DNA of 64,000 bases from contig NZ_AP018164.1 of the NCBI RefSeq assembly GCF_002356315.1, forward strand, positions 682,001 through 746,000, read 5' to 3'. A program made the position numbers and the translations under genes. The notes beneath the pieces are model-generated. The model did not search any database. It saw only the letters and a list, made by a program, of their open reading frames with translations, and was not told the origin of the DNA. Position 1 is the first letter of the stretch. Every line of letters starts with the position of its first letter. Shown in pieces: positions 8,183-17,677 of the stretch. This stretch comes from Mycobacterium shigaense (lineage in GTDB: Bacteria > Actinomycetota > Actinomycetes > Mycobacteriales > Mycobacteriaceae).

Positions 8183-11074
8183 TCATTCGCTGTGCACCAG
8201 GGCGCGAACCCAGGGTCGCGGCCCCATCGACCGAAGCAGGGTACTGGCAGGGCGGGTGCGCACCCGCAACGGCCACCAGAACCACCGTCCTAGCAGCGCC
8301 GCGATGGACGGCGTCATAAACGCGCGCACGATCAACGTGTCGAACATCAGGCCGAGGCCGATCGTGGTGCCCACCTGGGCGATGATCACCAGGTCGCCGA
8401 CGATCATGGACGCCATCGTGAAGGCGAACACCAGGCCGGCATTGGTCACCACCTTTCCGGTACCGCCCATCGCGCGAATGATGCCGGTGTTCAGCCCGGC
8501 GTGGATCTCCTCCCGGAAGCGGGACACCAGCAACAGGTTGTAGTCGGATCCCACCGCCAGCAACACGATCACCGACATCGCCAGCACCAGCCAGTGCAGG
8601 GGTGTGCTGAACAGGTATTGCCACACCAGCACGGATAGCCCGAACGACGCGCCCAGCGACAGCGCGACCGTTCCGACGATCACGGCGGCGGCGGCGAGCG
8701 CCCGGGTGAGGACGAGCATGATGACGAAAACCAGGCACAGCGACGAGACGCCGGCAATCAAAAGATCCCACTTCGCGCCGGCGGAGAAGTCCTTGAAGAC
8801 GGCCGCGGTGCCGTACATGTAGATCTTGGCGTCCTCCAAAGGCGTTACCTTCAGCGCTTCTTCGGCGGCCGTCTGCAGCGCGTCCACGCTTTTCATGCCC
8901 GCTTCGGTGGCGGGGTCGTCCCGGTGCAGGATGATGAACCGGGCCGCGTGCCCGTCGGCCGACAGGAAGCTGTCCTCGGCCCGCTTGAAGTCCTTGTTCT
9001 TGAACACATCCGGCGGCAGATAGAACGAGTCGTCGTTTTTCGAGTCGTCGAAGGCACGTCCCATCGCCGTGGAATTGTCGGTCTCGCTGTCCATCTGGCT
9101 GAAGATCCCGGACATGGTGCTGTGCATGGTCAGCATCATGTTCTGCATGCCTTGCATGATCGCGATCTGCGGGGGGAGCTGGGCCGCGAGTTGCGGGACG
9201 AGCGTGTCCAGCTTGTCCAGGCTCGCAACCAGGTCACGCAACTTCTCGGTGATCTCATCGATACTGTCGAGCGCGTCGAAGACCGATCTTATGGAAAAGC
9301 AGATCGGGATGTCGTAACAGTGTTTCTCCCAATAGAAATAGCTGCGAAGCGGGCGGAAGAAATCCTCGAAATCCGCGATGTGGTCCCGCAATTCGTCTGT
9401 CTTGTCTTCTATTTCGTGCGTGACGCCGGTCATCTGGTGCGTCAGCCCGTTCAGCTCGACAAGCAGAGAGTGCATGCGCCCCATGATCACTACCATTTTC
9501 CCCAGGTCCTCGGCCTGGGTGAGCAGGTCCTCCATCCGCTTTTTCTGAAACTTCAGATCCTGCCCCTGGAAGGCCTGCACCATGCTCATGAAAAACGGCA
9601 ATGTGGTGTGCGCCAGCGGCGTTCCGTCCGGCCGGGTGATCGCCTGCACGCGCGAGATTCCCGGGACATCGATGAGAGCCTTGGCGACCTTGTTGAGTAC
9701 CAGGAAGTCCGCCGGATCTCGCATGTCATGGTCGGTCTCGATCATCAGGATTTCGGGCTTCATCCTGGCCGGCGAGAAGTGGCGGTCCGCGGCGTCGAAA
9801 CCCTGATTGGCGGGGATCCAGTCGGGCAGATAAGCGCGGTCGTTATAGCTGGGATGGTAGCCGGGCAGGGTGAGTAGCCCGACCAGCGCGACGGCCAGGG
9901 TGGCGACCAGGATGGGTGCCGGCCAGCGGGCGATCGCTGTGCCGATCCGCCGCCAGCCACGGAACTGCAGCTTGCGCCTCGGCTCGAAGAGACCGAACCG
10001 GCTGCCGAAAGCCACCAGCGCCGGCCCCAGCGTGAGCGCCACCGCGATCGCCATCAGCAGTCCTGCCGCACACGGGATGCCCAGGGTGTGAAAGGACGGC
10101 ATGCGCGCGAAGTGCAGGCAGAACATGGCCCCGGCGATCGTCAACCCGGAGCCCAGGATGACATGGGCGGTGCCGCGATACATGGTGTACCACGCGGTTT
10201 CTTTGTCCTGACCGGCTTGCCGCGCTTCCTGATACCGCCCGACGACGAATATCCCGTAGTCGGTTCCCGCCGCGATGGTCAGCGACGTGATCAGGCTGAT
10301 CGCGAACGTGGTGAGGCCGATCGCGCCGGTTTCCCCGAGCGCGGCCACGGCGCCGCGCGCGGCCGCCATTTCGATGCCGACCGTCAGCAGCAGCAGAATC
10401 ACCGTGAAGATCGAGCGGTAGACGAGCAGCAACATGACGCAGACCACCGCGGCCGACACAATGGTGATCGTGGCCGTCGATTTGTCCCCGGCCGCGCGAG
10501 TGTCGTCCGCGAGCGCCGACGCCCCGGTGAGCCAGACCTTCACCCCGGGCGGCGGGCGCTGGCTGTCCACGATCTTGCGCACCGCCTCGACGGATTCGTT
10601 GGCCAGCGCCTCGCCCTGGTTGCCGGTGAGGTTCACCTGGACGATGACAGCTTTCCCGTCATTGCTTAGCGCGCCGGCCGCCGTGAGCGGATCGCCCCAC
10701 CAATCCTGAACGTGCTGAACGTGTTTGGTGTCGGCGCGTAGCTTGCGGATCATGTTGTCGTAGAACTCGTGGGCGTCGTCGCTCAGGGGCTTGTCGCCCT
10801 CCAACACGATCATCGCGGTGCTGTCCGAACTTCCTTCGTTGAACACCCTGCCGATGTGCCGCATTGCCTTGAACGACGACGCATCGTTCGGGCTCAGCGA
10901 GACGGCTCGCTGGGCGCCGACCACTTCCAGCGGCGGCAGCGTGGCGCCGAGGAAGATGACGAATCCCGCCCAGCCCACGATGATGGGCAGAGAAAACCGG
11001 TGGATCACCCTCGCGAGGAACGGCCGTTCGTTATGTGCGTGGGGAGGGGCGTCGTTGGCGAATTGGGTTCTCAC
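8183..11074 (-). CDS. MmpL4-like RND transporter
   Basis: This 963-residue RND-family inner-membrane transporter resembles MmpL4 (Rv0450c), which with MmpS4 exports siderophores and, in some species, glycopeptidolipids. It has 12 expected membrane helices and two large extracytoplasmic loops. The second loop carries the Met-rich coiled-coil insert typical of MmpL4/5, followed by [18 protein letters not shown] chose the GTG at 11074 because VRTQFAND then aligns with the MmpL4 start MSTKFAND; the frame is open 10 codons further upstream. No mmpS gene precedes it, unlike in M. tuberculosis where mmpS4 sits directly upstream. It may share the MmpS encoded at 12103 or work without one. Confidence 0.9.
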   Translation of the reverse strand: MRTQFANDAPPHAHNERPFLARVIHRFSLPIIVGWAGFVIFLGATLPPLEVVGAQRAVSLSPNDASSFKAMRHIGRVFNEGSSDSTAMIVLEGDKPLSDDAHEFYDNMIRKLRADTKHVQHVQDWWGDPLTAAGALSNDGKAVIVQVNLTGNQGEALANESVEAVRKIVDSQRPPPGVKVWLTGASALADDTRAAGDKSTATITIVSAAVVCVMLLLVYRSIFTVILLLLTVGIEMAAARGAVAALGETGAIGLTTFAISLITSLTIAAGTDYGIFVVGRYQEARQAGQDKETAWYTMYRGTAHVILGSGLTIAGAMFCLHFARMPSFHTLGIPCAAGLLMAIAVALTLGPALVAFGSRFGLFEPRRKLQFRGWRRIGTAIARWPAPILVATLAVALVGLLTLPGYHPSYNDRAYLPDWIPANQGFDAADRHFSPARMKPEILMIETDHDMRDPADFLVLNKVAKALIDVPGISRVQAITRPDGTPLAHTTLPFFMSMVQAFQGQDLKFQKKRMEDLLTQAEDLGKMVVIMGRMHSLLVELNGLTHQMTGVTHEIEDKTDELRDHIADFEDFFRPLRSYFYWEKHCYDIPICFSIRSVFDALDSIDEITEKLRDLVASLDKLDTLVPQLAAQLPPQIAIMQGMQNMMLTMHSTMSGIFSQMDSETDNSTAMGRAFDDSKNDDSFYLPPDVFKNKDFKRAEDSFLSADGHAARFIILHRDDPATEAGMKSVDALQTAAEEALKVTPLEDAKIYMYGTAAVFKDFSAGAKWDLLIAGVSSLCLVFVIMLVLTRALAAAAVIVGTVALSLGASFGLSVLVWQYLFSTPLHWLVLAMSVIVLLAVGSDYNLLLVSRFREEIHAGLNTGIIRAMGGTGKVVTNAGLVFAFTMASMIVGDLVIIAQVGTTIGLGLMFDTLIVRAFMTPSIAALLGRWFWWPLRVRTRPASTLLRSMGPRPWVRALVHSE

Positions 11075-11307
11075 GCGAGCGTCACCGGGGCAGCCGCCGG
11101 GCATCGGCAGCCGGCCCGCGTCCGCGCCCGAAGCCTAGAATTTCGCGAATCCCCTTCACCGGTTGGCGTTCCCCTGCCGGACAATGCTGCGTCCATCGCT
11201 GCAAGTCAATCTACAGATCGCCGTGCCGGCGATGCGATCCGAAGTATAACCAAGGGGACCCTAACTAAACGCCGGAGCGCTGTGGACCCCGCAACGGTGA
11301 TCCCAAA

Positions 11308-11353
11308 CAAATCACGCGATGTGCGTTATACAAATCACGCGACGTGCGTTATC
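11308..11353 (+). repeat. Tandem 23-bp repeat, candidate TetR operator
   Basis: Two adjacent 23-bp units (11308-11330 and 11331-11353) differ at only two positions. Each contains ATCACGCGA(T/C)GTGCGTTAT, with short inverted ends ACGC and GCGT. The second unit overlaps TATCCT (11350-11355), a -10-like hexamer seven bases before the TetR GTG start. A repressor bound here would block that promoter. The function is inferred; the repeat itself is seen directly. Confidence 0.6.
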
Positions 11354-11362
11354 CTTCGGCGC

Positions 11363-12031
11363 GTGGCGCAACTCACGTTTCAACGCGCCCGCACCGCGGA
11401 GAACAAGCGTCGACGTGCGGCCGCACTCGTCGAAGCCGCGCGCTCGCTGGCTATCGAGAGCGGCGTCACGTCGGTCACGCTGACCGCGGTCGCGGGCCGC
11501 GCCGGGATTCACTACTCCGCGGTGCGCCGCTACTTCTCTTCGCACAAAGAGGTGCTCATGCACCTCGCCGCCGAGGGCTGGGTGCGCTTCTCGGAGACGG
11601 TATGCGCGGAGTTGGGAGAGCCGGGACCCAAGTCGCCGGCGCAGGTGGCCGAGACGCTGGCCAACGCGCTGGCGGCCGACACGCTTTTTTGCGATCTGCT
11701 GGCCAACCTGCACCTGCATCTCGAGCACGAGGTGCACATCGAGCGGGTGGTCGAATTCAGGCGGACCATCAGCGCCGCCGCCGTCGCAGTCGCCGACGCG
11801 ACGCAACAAGCACTGCCCGCGCTGGGGCGGTCGGGCGCATTCGACATCCTGATCGCCGCGTATTCGATGGCCGCCGCGTTCTGGCAGATCGCCAATCCAC
11901 CGCAGCGGCTCACCGATGCCTATGCCGAGGAGCCCGAGGTGCTGCCGCCGGAGTGGAACATCGACTTCGCCTCCGCGCTCAACCGGTTGTTGACCGCGAC
12001 CTGCATCGGTCTGGTTTCCGAATCATCGTGA
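11363..12031 (+). CDS. TetR-family regulator (Rv0452-like)
   Basis: This 222-residue regulator has an N-terminal TetR DNA-binding domain (about residues 10-60, with SVTLTAVAGRAGIHYSAVRRYF) and a C-terminal ligand-binding domain. It matches Rv0452, which sits divergently from mmpS4-mmpL4 in M. tuberculosis. I chose the GTG at 11363 because VAQLTFQRARTAENKR matches the start of that protein; upstream sequence in the open frame is not conserved. It lies between a minus-strand mmpL and a plus-strand mmpS-mmpL pair and probably controls one or both. The 23-bp tandem repeat just before its start is the best operator candidate. The ligand is unknown. Confidence 0.9.
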   Translation: MAQLTFQRARTAENKRRRAAALVEAARSLAIESGVTSVTLTAVAGRAGIHYSAVRRYFSSHKEVLMHLAAEGWVRFSETVCAELGEPGPKSPAQVAETLANALAADTLFCDLLANLHLHLEHEVHIERVVEFRRTISAAAVAVADATQQALPALGRSGAFDILIAAYSMAAAFWQIANPPQRLTDAYAEEPEVLPPEWNIDFASALNRLLTATCIGLVSESS

Positions 12032-12102
12032 ACAGAAACGAGATCGGGATGGCGGGAGCAGCCGAACGGACGGGCGCGCGCCCGATTAGTGGAAGGCCTT
12101 GA

Positions 12103-12546
12103 GTGGCAAAGACTTCTGTGGCCAACACCGTCAGACGAGGGTGGGTCCTGCTCGTCATCGTCGTCGTGGTCTTGGTCGCGGGTTTCTGCGTCGTCCGGCT
12201 CCGCTCTTTCTTCGGCGATCACGACAATCGCGGAATCGGCAACAGCAGCCTGGACGACATCAAGCCGTTCAATCCCAAGCACGTGGTCTACAAGGTGTAC
12301 GGGTCCGGAGCCACCGCGAATATCAACTACCTGGACATCAACGCGCAGCCGCGGCGGGTCGACAACGTGCCGCTGCCCTGGACGCTCTCGGTCACCACGA
12401 CGCTGCCGTCGGTCAGCGTGAACGTCGTCGCCCAAACCGAGGGAGACCAGATCGGCTGCCAGATCATCGTGAACGACGTGGTCAAAGACGAGAGGTCGGT
12501 GACCGGAGTGAACGCTGAAACCTTCTGCATTGTGAAGTCCGCATGA
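12103..12546 (+). CDS. MmpS-family accessory protein
   Basis: This 147-residue protein is an MmpS4/5-type accessory factor, anchored by one N-terminal helix (about residues 12-32) with a beta-rich extracytoplasmic domain. Family marks are [14 protein letters not shown] near 55, LPWTLSVTT near 90 and the C-terminal FCIVKSA; two Cys in the external domain could form a disulfide. It starts at GTG 12103, 71 bases after the TetR gene, and its TGA overlaps the mmpL ATG in an ATGA junction. MmpS proteins assist the cognate MmpL in lipid or siderophore export. Confidence 0.92.
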   Translation: MAKTSVANTVRRGWVLLVIVVVVLVAGFCVVRLRSFFGDHDNRGIGNSSLDDIKPFNPKHVVYKVYGSGATANINYLDINAQPRRVDNVPLPWTLSVTTTLPSVSVNVVAQTEGDQIGCQIIVNDVVKDERSVTGVNAETFCIVKSA

Positions 12547-15518
12547 GCAACAACGGTGACGTCCACCCGCACAAGAACGATGCCGTCGGCCTTCCCCACA
12601 TGCCATTCTTCGCGCGGACGGTGTACAGGTTCGCGCCGCTGATCGTGCTGGGCTGGGTGGGCCTGGTGGTCGTCCTGTCGATGTTCGTCCCCGACCTGGA
12701 AACGGTCGGCAAGCAACACACGGTGCCGATGAGCCCGAAAGAGGCGGCATCGATGAAGGCGACGCAGCGGGTCGGCAAGGTGTTCAACGAGTTCGACAGC
12801 GACAGCGCGATCATGATCGTCCTGGAGGGCGACAAGCCGCTCGGCGACGACGCGCACCACTACTACGACGGCCTGGTCAAGAAGCTCGAAGCTGACACAA
12901 AGCACGTGGAGCACGTGCAGGACTTCTGGGGAGATCCGCTGACGGCCGCCGGCTCGCAGAGCACCGACGGCAAGGCCGCCTATGTGCAGGTGTATCTGCA
13001 GGGCAACCAGGGCGAGACCAGAGCCAACGAATCCGTCCGGGCGGTCCGTAAGTTGGTGGAGGACGACCCGGCACCACCGGGCATCCACGCCTATGTGACC
13101 GGCGCGGCCGCGCTGACCGCCGATCAGTCCGCGGCCGGTGACAAGGGCGTCATCCTGGTCACGCTGCTCACCTTCGTCGTGATCATCTTCATGCTGCTGT
13201 GGGTGTACCGCTCGATCGTCACCGTGTTCAGCACGCTGATCATGGTGGTGCTCGAGCTCTTCGCGGCGCGGCAGGTGGTCGCATTTCTGGCTCACAACAA
13301 CATCATTGGGCTGTCGACCTTCGCGGTGAACCTGTTGGTGTTGATGGTTATCGCGGCAAGCACCGACTATGCGATCTTCGTGCTGGGCCGGTATCAGGAG
13401 GCGCGGTCGCTCGGCGAGGACCGAGAACAGGCGTTTTACACCATGTTTCACGGGACCGCGCACGTCGTCCTAGGCTCCGGCCTGACCATCGCCGGTGCGA
13501 TGTACTGCTTGAGCTTCACCCGGCTGCCGTATTTCCAGAGCCTCGGCGTCCCGTGCGCGGTGGGGACGCTGGTCGCCGTCATGGCGGCACTCACGCTGGG
13601 TCCGGCGCTGCTGGCGGTGGGCAGTCGCAGCCGCTTCCACCTGTTCGACCCCAAACGCAAGATGCGGACGCGGGGCTGGCGCCGGGTGGGCACCGCCATC
13701 GTCCGGTGGCCCGGGCCGATCCTGGCGGTCTCGATCGGCATTGCGCTCATCGGGCTGCTGGCCCTGCCCGGTTACCGGACGAACTACGACAACCGCCAGT
13801 ATCTGCCGCCGAGCACCAAGGCCGTCGTCGGATACGAGGCCGCCGAGCGGCACTTTTCCAATGCGCGGATGAACCCCGAATTGTTGATGATCGAGACCGA
13901 TCACGACATGCGCAATCCGGCGAACATGTTGGTGCTGGACAGGATTGCGCGCTTCGTCTTCCACATCCCCGGCGTCGCACGGGTGCAGACGATCACCCGC
14001 CCGCTCGGAGCGCCGATCGAGCACACGTCGATCCCGTTCCAGATCAGCATGCAGAACACCACCCAGGTGGAAAACCAGGAGTACATGAAGAAGCGGATGG
14101 CCGACATGCTCACGCAGGCCGACGCCATGCAGCAGTCGATCGACACGATGCAGCGCATGTACGAGATCACCTCGAAGATGGCCGCCGTCACGCACCACAT
14201 GGACGGCCTGACGCACGAAATGCTAGACGTCACAAGCAATATGCGTGACGAGATCGCCAACTTCGATGACTTCTTCCGGCCGATCCGCAGCTACTTCTAT
14301 TGGGAGAAGCACTGTTTTGACGTTCCGGTCTGCTGGTCACTGCGATCCATCCTGGACGCGCTGGACGGCCTCGATCAGATCGTCGAAAAATTCAAGTTCC
14401 TTTCCGACGACCTCGCCCAGATGGACGCGCTGCTGCCGCAGATGCTGGCGCAGATGCCGCCGATGATCGCGACGATGACGACGATGAAGCAAATGATGCT
14501 GACCATGCACAGCTCGATGAACTCGATGTATGACCAGATGGATGTCATGAGTCAGAACTCGACGGCCATGGGCCAGGCCTACGACGCCGCGAAGAACGAC
14601 GACTCGTTCTACATCCCGCCGGAGGTCTTCGACAACCCGGACTTCAAGCGGGGCCTGAAGATGTTCCTGTCGCCCGACGGCCACGCGGCTCGGTTCATCA
14701 TCTCTCACGACGTTCCTCCGGCGACGCCCGAAGGGATTTCGCACGTCGACCCCATCAAGAGCGCGGCGAAGGAAGCCATCAAGGGCACCCCGCTGGAGGG
14801 CTCCAAGATCTGGCTCGGCGGCACGGCCGCGGTCTACAAGGACATGCGCGACGGATCCAAGTACGACCTGATGATTGCCGGGATCTCGGCGGCCAGCCTC
14901 ATCTTGATCATCATGCTGATCATCACCCGAAGCCTGGTCGCCGCAATCACCATCGTGGGCACGGTGCTGCTTTCGCTCGGCGCCTCGTTTGGGCTCTCGG
15001 TGCTGGTGTGGCAGGACATCCTGGGCATTGAACTGCATTGGATGGTGCTGGCTATGTCGGTCATCCTGCTGTTGGCGGTGGGCTCGGACTACAACCTGCT
15101 GCTGGTTTCCCGGTTCAAAGAGGAGATCCACGCCGGAATCAAGACCGGCATCATCCGGTCGATGGCCGGAACCGGCGCCGTGGTCACGTCCGCGGGTCTG
15201 GTCTTCGCCGCCACCATGGGGACTTTCGCGATCAGCCCGCTGCGAGTGATGGGCCAGGTGGGGACCACGATCGCCCTGGGTCTGCTGTTCGACACCTTGA
15301 TCGTGCGTTCGTTCATGATGCCGTCCGTCGCCGCTCTGATGGGGCGCTGGTTCTGGTGGCCGCAACGGGTGCGCAACCGCCCGGCCAGTGAGATGCTCCG
15401 GCCCTACGGGTCGCGGTCGGCGGTGCGTGCCTACATGTTGCCGCCGGAGCCGCGCCCGCCCCGTTCGGCGCATTCGGCCGACACCGACCGGTTCCCGGTC
15501 GGCGCGCCGCACTACTGA
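12543..15518 (+). CDS. MmpL4/5-type RND transporter
   Basis: This 991-residue RND transporter is paired with the upstream mmpS by a 4-base overlap. It has the usual plan: a first helix near 30-50, a periplasmic porter domain, a helix bundle with [15 protein letters not shown], then a second loop with a long Met/Gln-rich coiled coil (about residues 510-680) interrupted by [17 protein letters not shown]. The second bundle carries [16 protein letters not shown]. It is clearly related to the minus-strand MmpL at 8183, suggesting duplication. Export of siderophores or lipids is the family function, and the Rv0455c homolog nearby supports a siderophore link. The cargo cannot be read from sequence. 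Confidence 0.92.
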   Translation: MSNNGDVHPHKNDAVGLPHMPFFARTVYRFAPLIVLGWVGLVVVLSMFVPDLETVGKQHTVPMSPKEAASMKATQRVGKVFNEFDSDSAIMIVLEGDKPLGDDAHHYYDGLVKKLEADTKHVEHVQDFWGDPLTAAGSQSTDGKAAYVQVYLQGNQGETRANESVRAVRKLVEDDPAPPGIHAYVTGAAALTADQSAAGDKGVILVTLLTFVVIIFMLLWVYRSIVTVFSTLIMVVLELFAARQVVAFLAHNNIIGLSTFAVNLLVLMVIAASTDYAIFVLGRYQEARSLGEDREQAFYTMFHGTAHVVLGSGLTIAGAMYCLSFTRLPYFQSLGVPCAVGTLVAVMAALTLGPALLAVGSRSRFHLFDPKRKMRTRGWRRVGTAIVRWPGPILAVSIGIALIGLLALPGYRTNYDNRQYLPPSTKAVVGYEAAERHFSNARMNPELLMIETDHDMRNPANMLVLDRIARFVFHIPGVARVQTITRPLGAPIEHTSIPFQISMQNTTQVENQEYMKKRMADMLTQADAMQQSIDTMQRMYEITSKMAAVTHHMDGLTHEMLDVTSNMRDEIANFDDFFRPIRSYFYWEKHCFDVPVCWSLRSILDALDGLDQIVEKFKFLSDDLAQMDALLPQMLAQMPPMIATMTTMKQMMLTMHSSMNSMYDQMDVMSQNSTAMGQAYDAAKNDDSFYIPPEVFDNPDFKRGLKMFLSPDGHAARFIISHDVPPATPEGISHVDPIKSAAKEAIKGTPLEGSKIWLGGTAAVYKDMRDGSKYDLMIAGISAASLILIIMLIITRSLVAAITIVGTVLLSLGASFGLSVLVWQDILGIELHWMVLAMSVILLLAVGSDYNLLLVSRFKEEIHAGIKTGIIRSMAGTGAVVTSAGLVFAATMGTFAISPLRVMGQVGTTIALGLLFDTLIVRSFMMPSVAALMGRWFWWPQRVRNRPASEMLRPYGSRSAVRAYMLPPEPRPPRSAHSADTDRFPVGAPHY

Positions 15519-15524
15519 CCGGGC

Positions 15525-15791
15525 TTAGAGCGGGACCAGCTCGCGGACGGCCTCGCGGGTCACTTCGCTGCCGCACGTCCGGCAGTGGGTGCCGGGGTAA
15601 CGCCTGGCCCTACCGACCTTGAGTGTGACCTCGACGCCGCTGGCACGGGCGGAGACGACGCCCACGACATCGACGATCTCGGCCCCGTCGAAGGCATGCA
15701 GGTGCACGGCGCCCACGTCGGAGTTCGCGCGGTCCAGGATCGCCAGGGTGTCGAGCTTCGCGTCGGTGCCGTAGCCGGTGATCGTGTGCAT
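15525..15791 (-). CDS. Small hypothetical protein with CxxC
   Basis: This 88-residue protein begins MHTITGYGTDAKLDTLAILD and ends with a short motif HCRTCGSEVTREAVRELVPL that could bind one metal half-site. I do not recognise the family. The ATG at 15791 is preferred over an upstream start 12 codons earlier because the upstream residues look random. The gene converges on the mmpL gene with a 6-base gap. It could be a real small cytosolic protein; support comes only from codon use and frame length. Confidence 0.5.
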   Translation of the reverse strand: MHTITGYGTDAKLDTLAILDRANSDVGAVHLHAFDGAEIVDVVGVVSARASGVEVTLKVGRARRYPGTHCRTCGSEVTREAVRELVPL

Positions 15792-15909
15792 GCCCCAAAT
15801 ATCTCGCCGGGGCTCGGCTCGCAACATCCGCCGAACAGCCCGTCATAGGGATGATTTGGGCGTCCCCCGTTCAGGGGACAGACCGCACCGCGGTCGGCTG
15901 AGGCCTAGG

Positions 15910-16362
15910 TCAGGCCCAGTTCCACACCGACATGTCGCCTGCCGGGTATTGGCTGCACACCTCGGTGGACTTCGCGACGACGCCCTTGTTGTTGAAGAAG
16001 ATCTTCATGTGGTTGGGCCAGGCCACCCACAGCGGGTCGGAGACCGGCGCGTAGAAGTTCTCGGAGTACGACCGGCGGTCCTCCGGCGACAGCGAGTAGA
16101 ACCAGTGCGCCTTGTCGATGGTCGCCTGCTGGACGTTCGGGTGGTTGTTGAAGTCGATCATGTAGCGCTGGTAGTACACCGGGCTGGTGTCGCGAGTGGC
16201 CGCCAGCAGCTGCTCGGCGTCGCAGGTGGTGTTGATCATCCGGCGCGGTACCGGGAAGTCCTCGGTGGAGTCGGCGGCCGCGGTCGTCGGGAAGACCGTT
16301 GCGGCGATACCCAGGGCGAGGAAAGCGACGCCTGCGCGCAGGCTGTTACTGAGCCGAGACAT
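15910..16362 (-). CDS. Secreted Rv0455c-like protein (siderophore export factor)
   Basis: This 150-residue protein has a signal peptide ([30 protein letters not shown], shown here only as its ends: MSRLSNSL and FPTTAAA) with likely cleavage near residue 30. The compact mature domain has two Cys (in NTTCDAEQ and STEVCSQYP) that could form a disulfide. It matches Rv0455c, which has been reported as needed for siderophore secretion together with MmpS4/L4 and MmpS5/L5. Its closeness to MmpL genes fits that role. The ATG at 16362 begins the signal peptide. TACCTT lies seven bases upstream, so the transcript may be nearly leaderless. Confidence 0.9.
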   Translation of the reverse strand: MSRLSNSLRAGVAFLALGIAATVFPTTAAADSTEDFPVPRRMINTTCDAEQLLAATRDTSPVYYQRYMIDFNNHPNVQQATIDKAHWFYSLSPEDRRSYSENFYAPVSDPLWVAWPNHMKIFFNNKGVVAKSTEVCSQYPAGDMSVWNWA

Positions 16363-16427
16363 AGCATCAAAGGTAACACTTTTGCCGGGCGCTGGGCCAC
16401 CGGGTGCCAAATTTTTAGCCGACCTTA

Positions 16428-17342
16428 CTAATGATCTTCATCAGGAACGATGACGTGCGTCGGGTCGGGCCGCAGCTCCGGTGGGGCCTGGCTGTAGTCG
16501 CCGAACGGGCCGTCCCGGCGGCGCACCGTGGCCCGCACGCCCTGGGTCTGAGCGGTCTGGATGAACTCGAGCGCATCGGGGGTGTTGCGCATCAGCCCGT
16601 CGAGAATGCCGCCGAGCAGCTGGGTGGAGGCCAGGCCCATGTTCTCGTAGGCCTGGTTGACGATCAGCTTCTGCGCCCGCAGCTGTGACAACGGAATCTG
16701 GGCGAGCTCGGCGGCGATTTCGGCGACCCGGGCCTCGAGGCGCTCGAAGGGCACCGCCTCGTTGATCAATTCGACCTCCGCGGCCTGGCTGCCGGTCAGC
16801 GGCCGGCCGGTCAGCGAGTGCCATTTGACCTTGGCCAGGCTCAGCCGGTAGAGCCACATCCCTGTCAGATACGCCCCCCACATCCGGCTGTATGGCGTGC
16901 CGATCACCGCGTCTTCGCTGGCGACGACGATGTCGGCGCACAACGCGTAGTCGCTGGCCCCGCCGACGCACCAGCCGTGCACCTGGGCAATCACCGGTTT
17001 GGAGGCCCGCCAGATCGCCATGAACTTCTGCGTCGGTCCGGTCTCGCGGGCGCTGACCATCGCGAAATCCTTGCCGGGATCCCAGTGCCCGTCGGTCATC
17101 ATGGTTTCGCCCCAGTGCTGGAAGCCGCCACTGAAGTCGTAGCCGCCGGAGAAGGCGCGCCCGGCGCCGCGCAGCACGATCACCTTGACGTCGTGGTCGC
17201 GCTCGGCCAGGCCGATCGCGGCTTCGATCTCGTCGGGCATGGGCGGCACGATGGTGTTGAGATGCTCGGGGCGGTTCAACGTGATCGTGGCGATCGGGCC
17301 GGCAGTCCGGTACAGCAGGGTCTCGAAGGCGGGCGGGTTCAT
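16428..17342 (-). CDS. echA2: Enoyl-CoA hydratase/isomerase family protein
   Basis: This 304-residue crotonase-family protein has the length and sequence of EchA2 (Rv0456c). The acyl-CoA-binding region includes [16 protein letters not shown] (about 55-70) and the oxyanion-hole region [17 protein letters not shown] (about 124-140). Family members hydrate or isomerise enoyl-CoA; the exact substrate is not clear. The ATG at 17342 overlaps the stop of the upstream membrane protein gene in an ATGA junction, so the two are translationally coupled. Confidence 0.9.
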   Translation of the reverse strand: MNPPAFETLLYRTAGPIATITLNRPEHLNTIVPPMPDEIEAAIGLAERDHDVKVIVLRGAGRAFSGGYDFSGGFQHWGETMMTDGHWDPGKDFAMVSARETGPTQKFMAIWRASKPVIAQVHGWCVGGASDYALCADIVVASEDAVIGTPYSRMWGAYLTGMWLYRLSLAKVKWHSLTGRPLTGSQAAEVELINEAVPFERLEARVAEIAAELAQIPLSQLRAQKLIVNQAYENMGLASTQLLGGILDGLMRNTPDALEFIQTAQTQGVRATVRRRDGPFGDYSQAPPELRPDPTHVIVPDEDH

Positions 17343-17656
17343 TCCGGGTCGGGCTCCCGGTTCTCCGGGTTGGAGGCGTAGATCTGCCCGCCGATCTTCA
17401 GGTACGGCGTGATCATGTACGCGGCTCCCACGACGATGGCCGTGAAGATCGCCGCCGAGGCGATGGCGTTGGGCCAGAGCCGGCCCGTGCCCACGGCGAA
17501 GCACACGATGCCGATGACCGACGTGAGCCAGTAGAAGTGTCGGCCCCGTGGGCGATCCTTGACAAAGCGGTAGCGTGCCTGCGCGTGCCCCGCGATGATG
17601 AACACCAGGCCGACCACGACCAGCGCGGTCTCGATACTTTCTAGCGGCACGTGCAC
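17339..17656 (-). CDS. Small membrane protein upstream of echA2
   Basis: This 105-residue protein has three hydrophobic segments, about residues 6-24, 40-58 and 63-82, and a polar tail ending [11 protein letters not shown] do not recognise the family. It overlaps echA2 by 4 bases and lies 21 bases downstream of the prolyl oligopeptidase stop, so the three may form an operon. M. tuberculosis carries a mazEF-type pair near this point instead, as I recall, so this gene seems to mark a local difference. Confidence 0.7.
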   Translation of the reverse strand: MHVPLESIETALVVVGLVFIIAGHAQARYRFVKDRPRGRHFYWLTSVIGIVCFAVGTGRLWPNAIASAAIFTAIVVGAAYMITPYLKIGGQIYASNPENREPDPE

Positions 17657-17677
17657 ATCCTATGGCCGGCCCACTCC

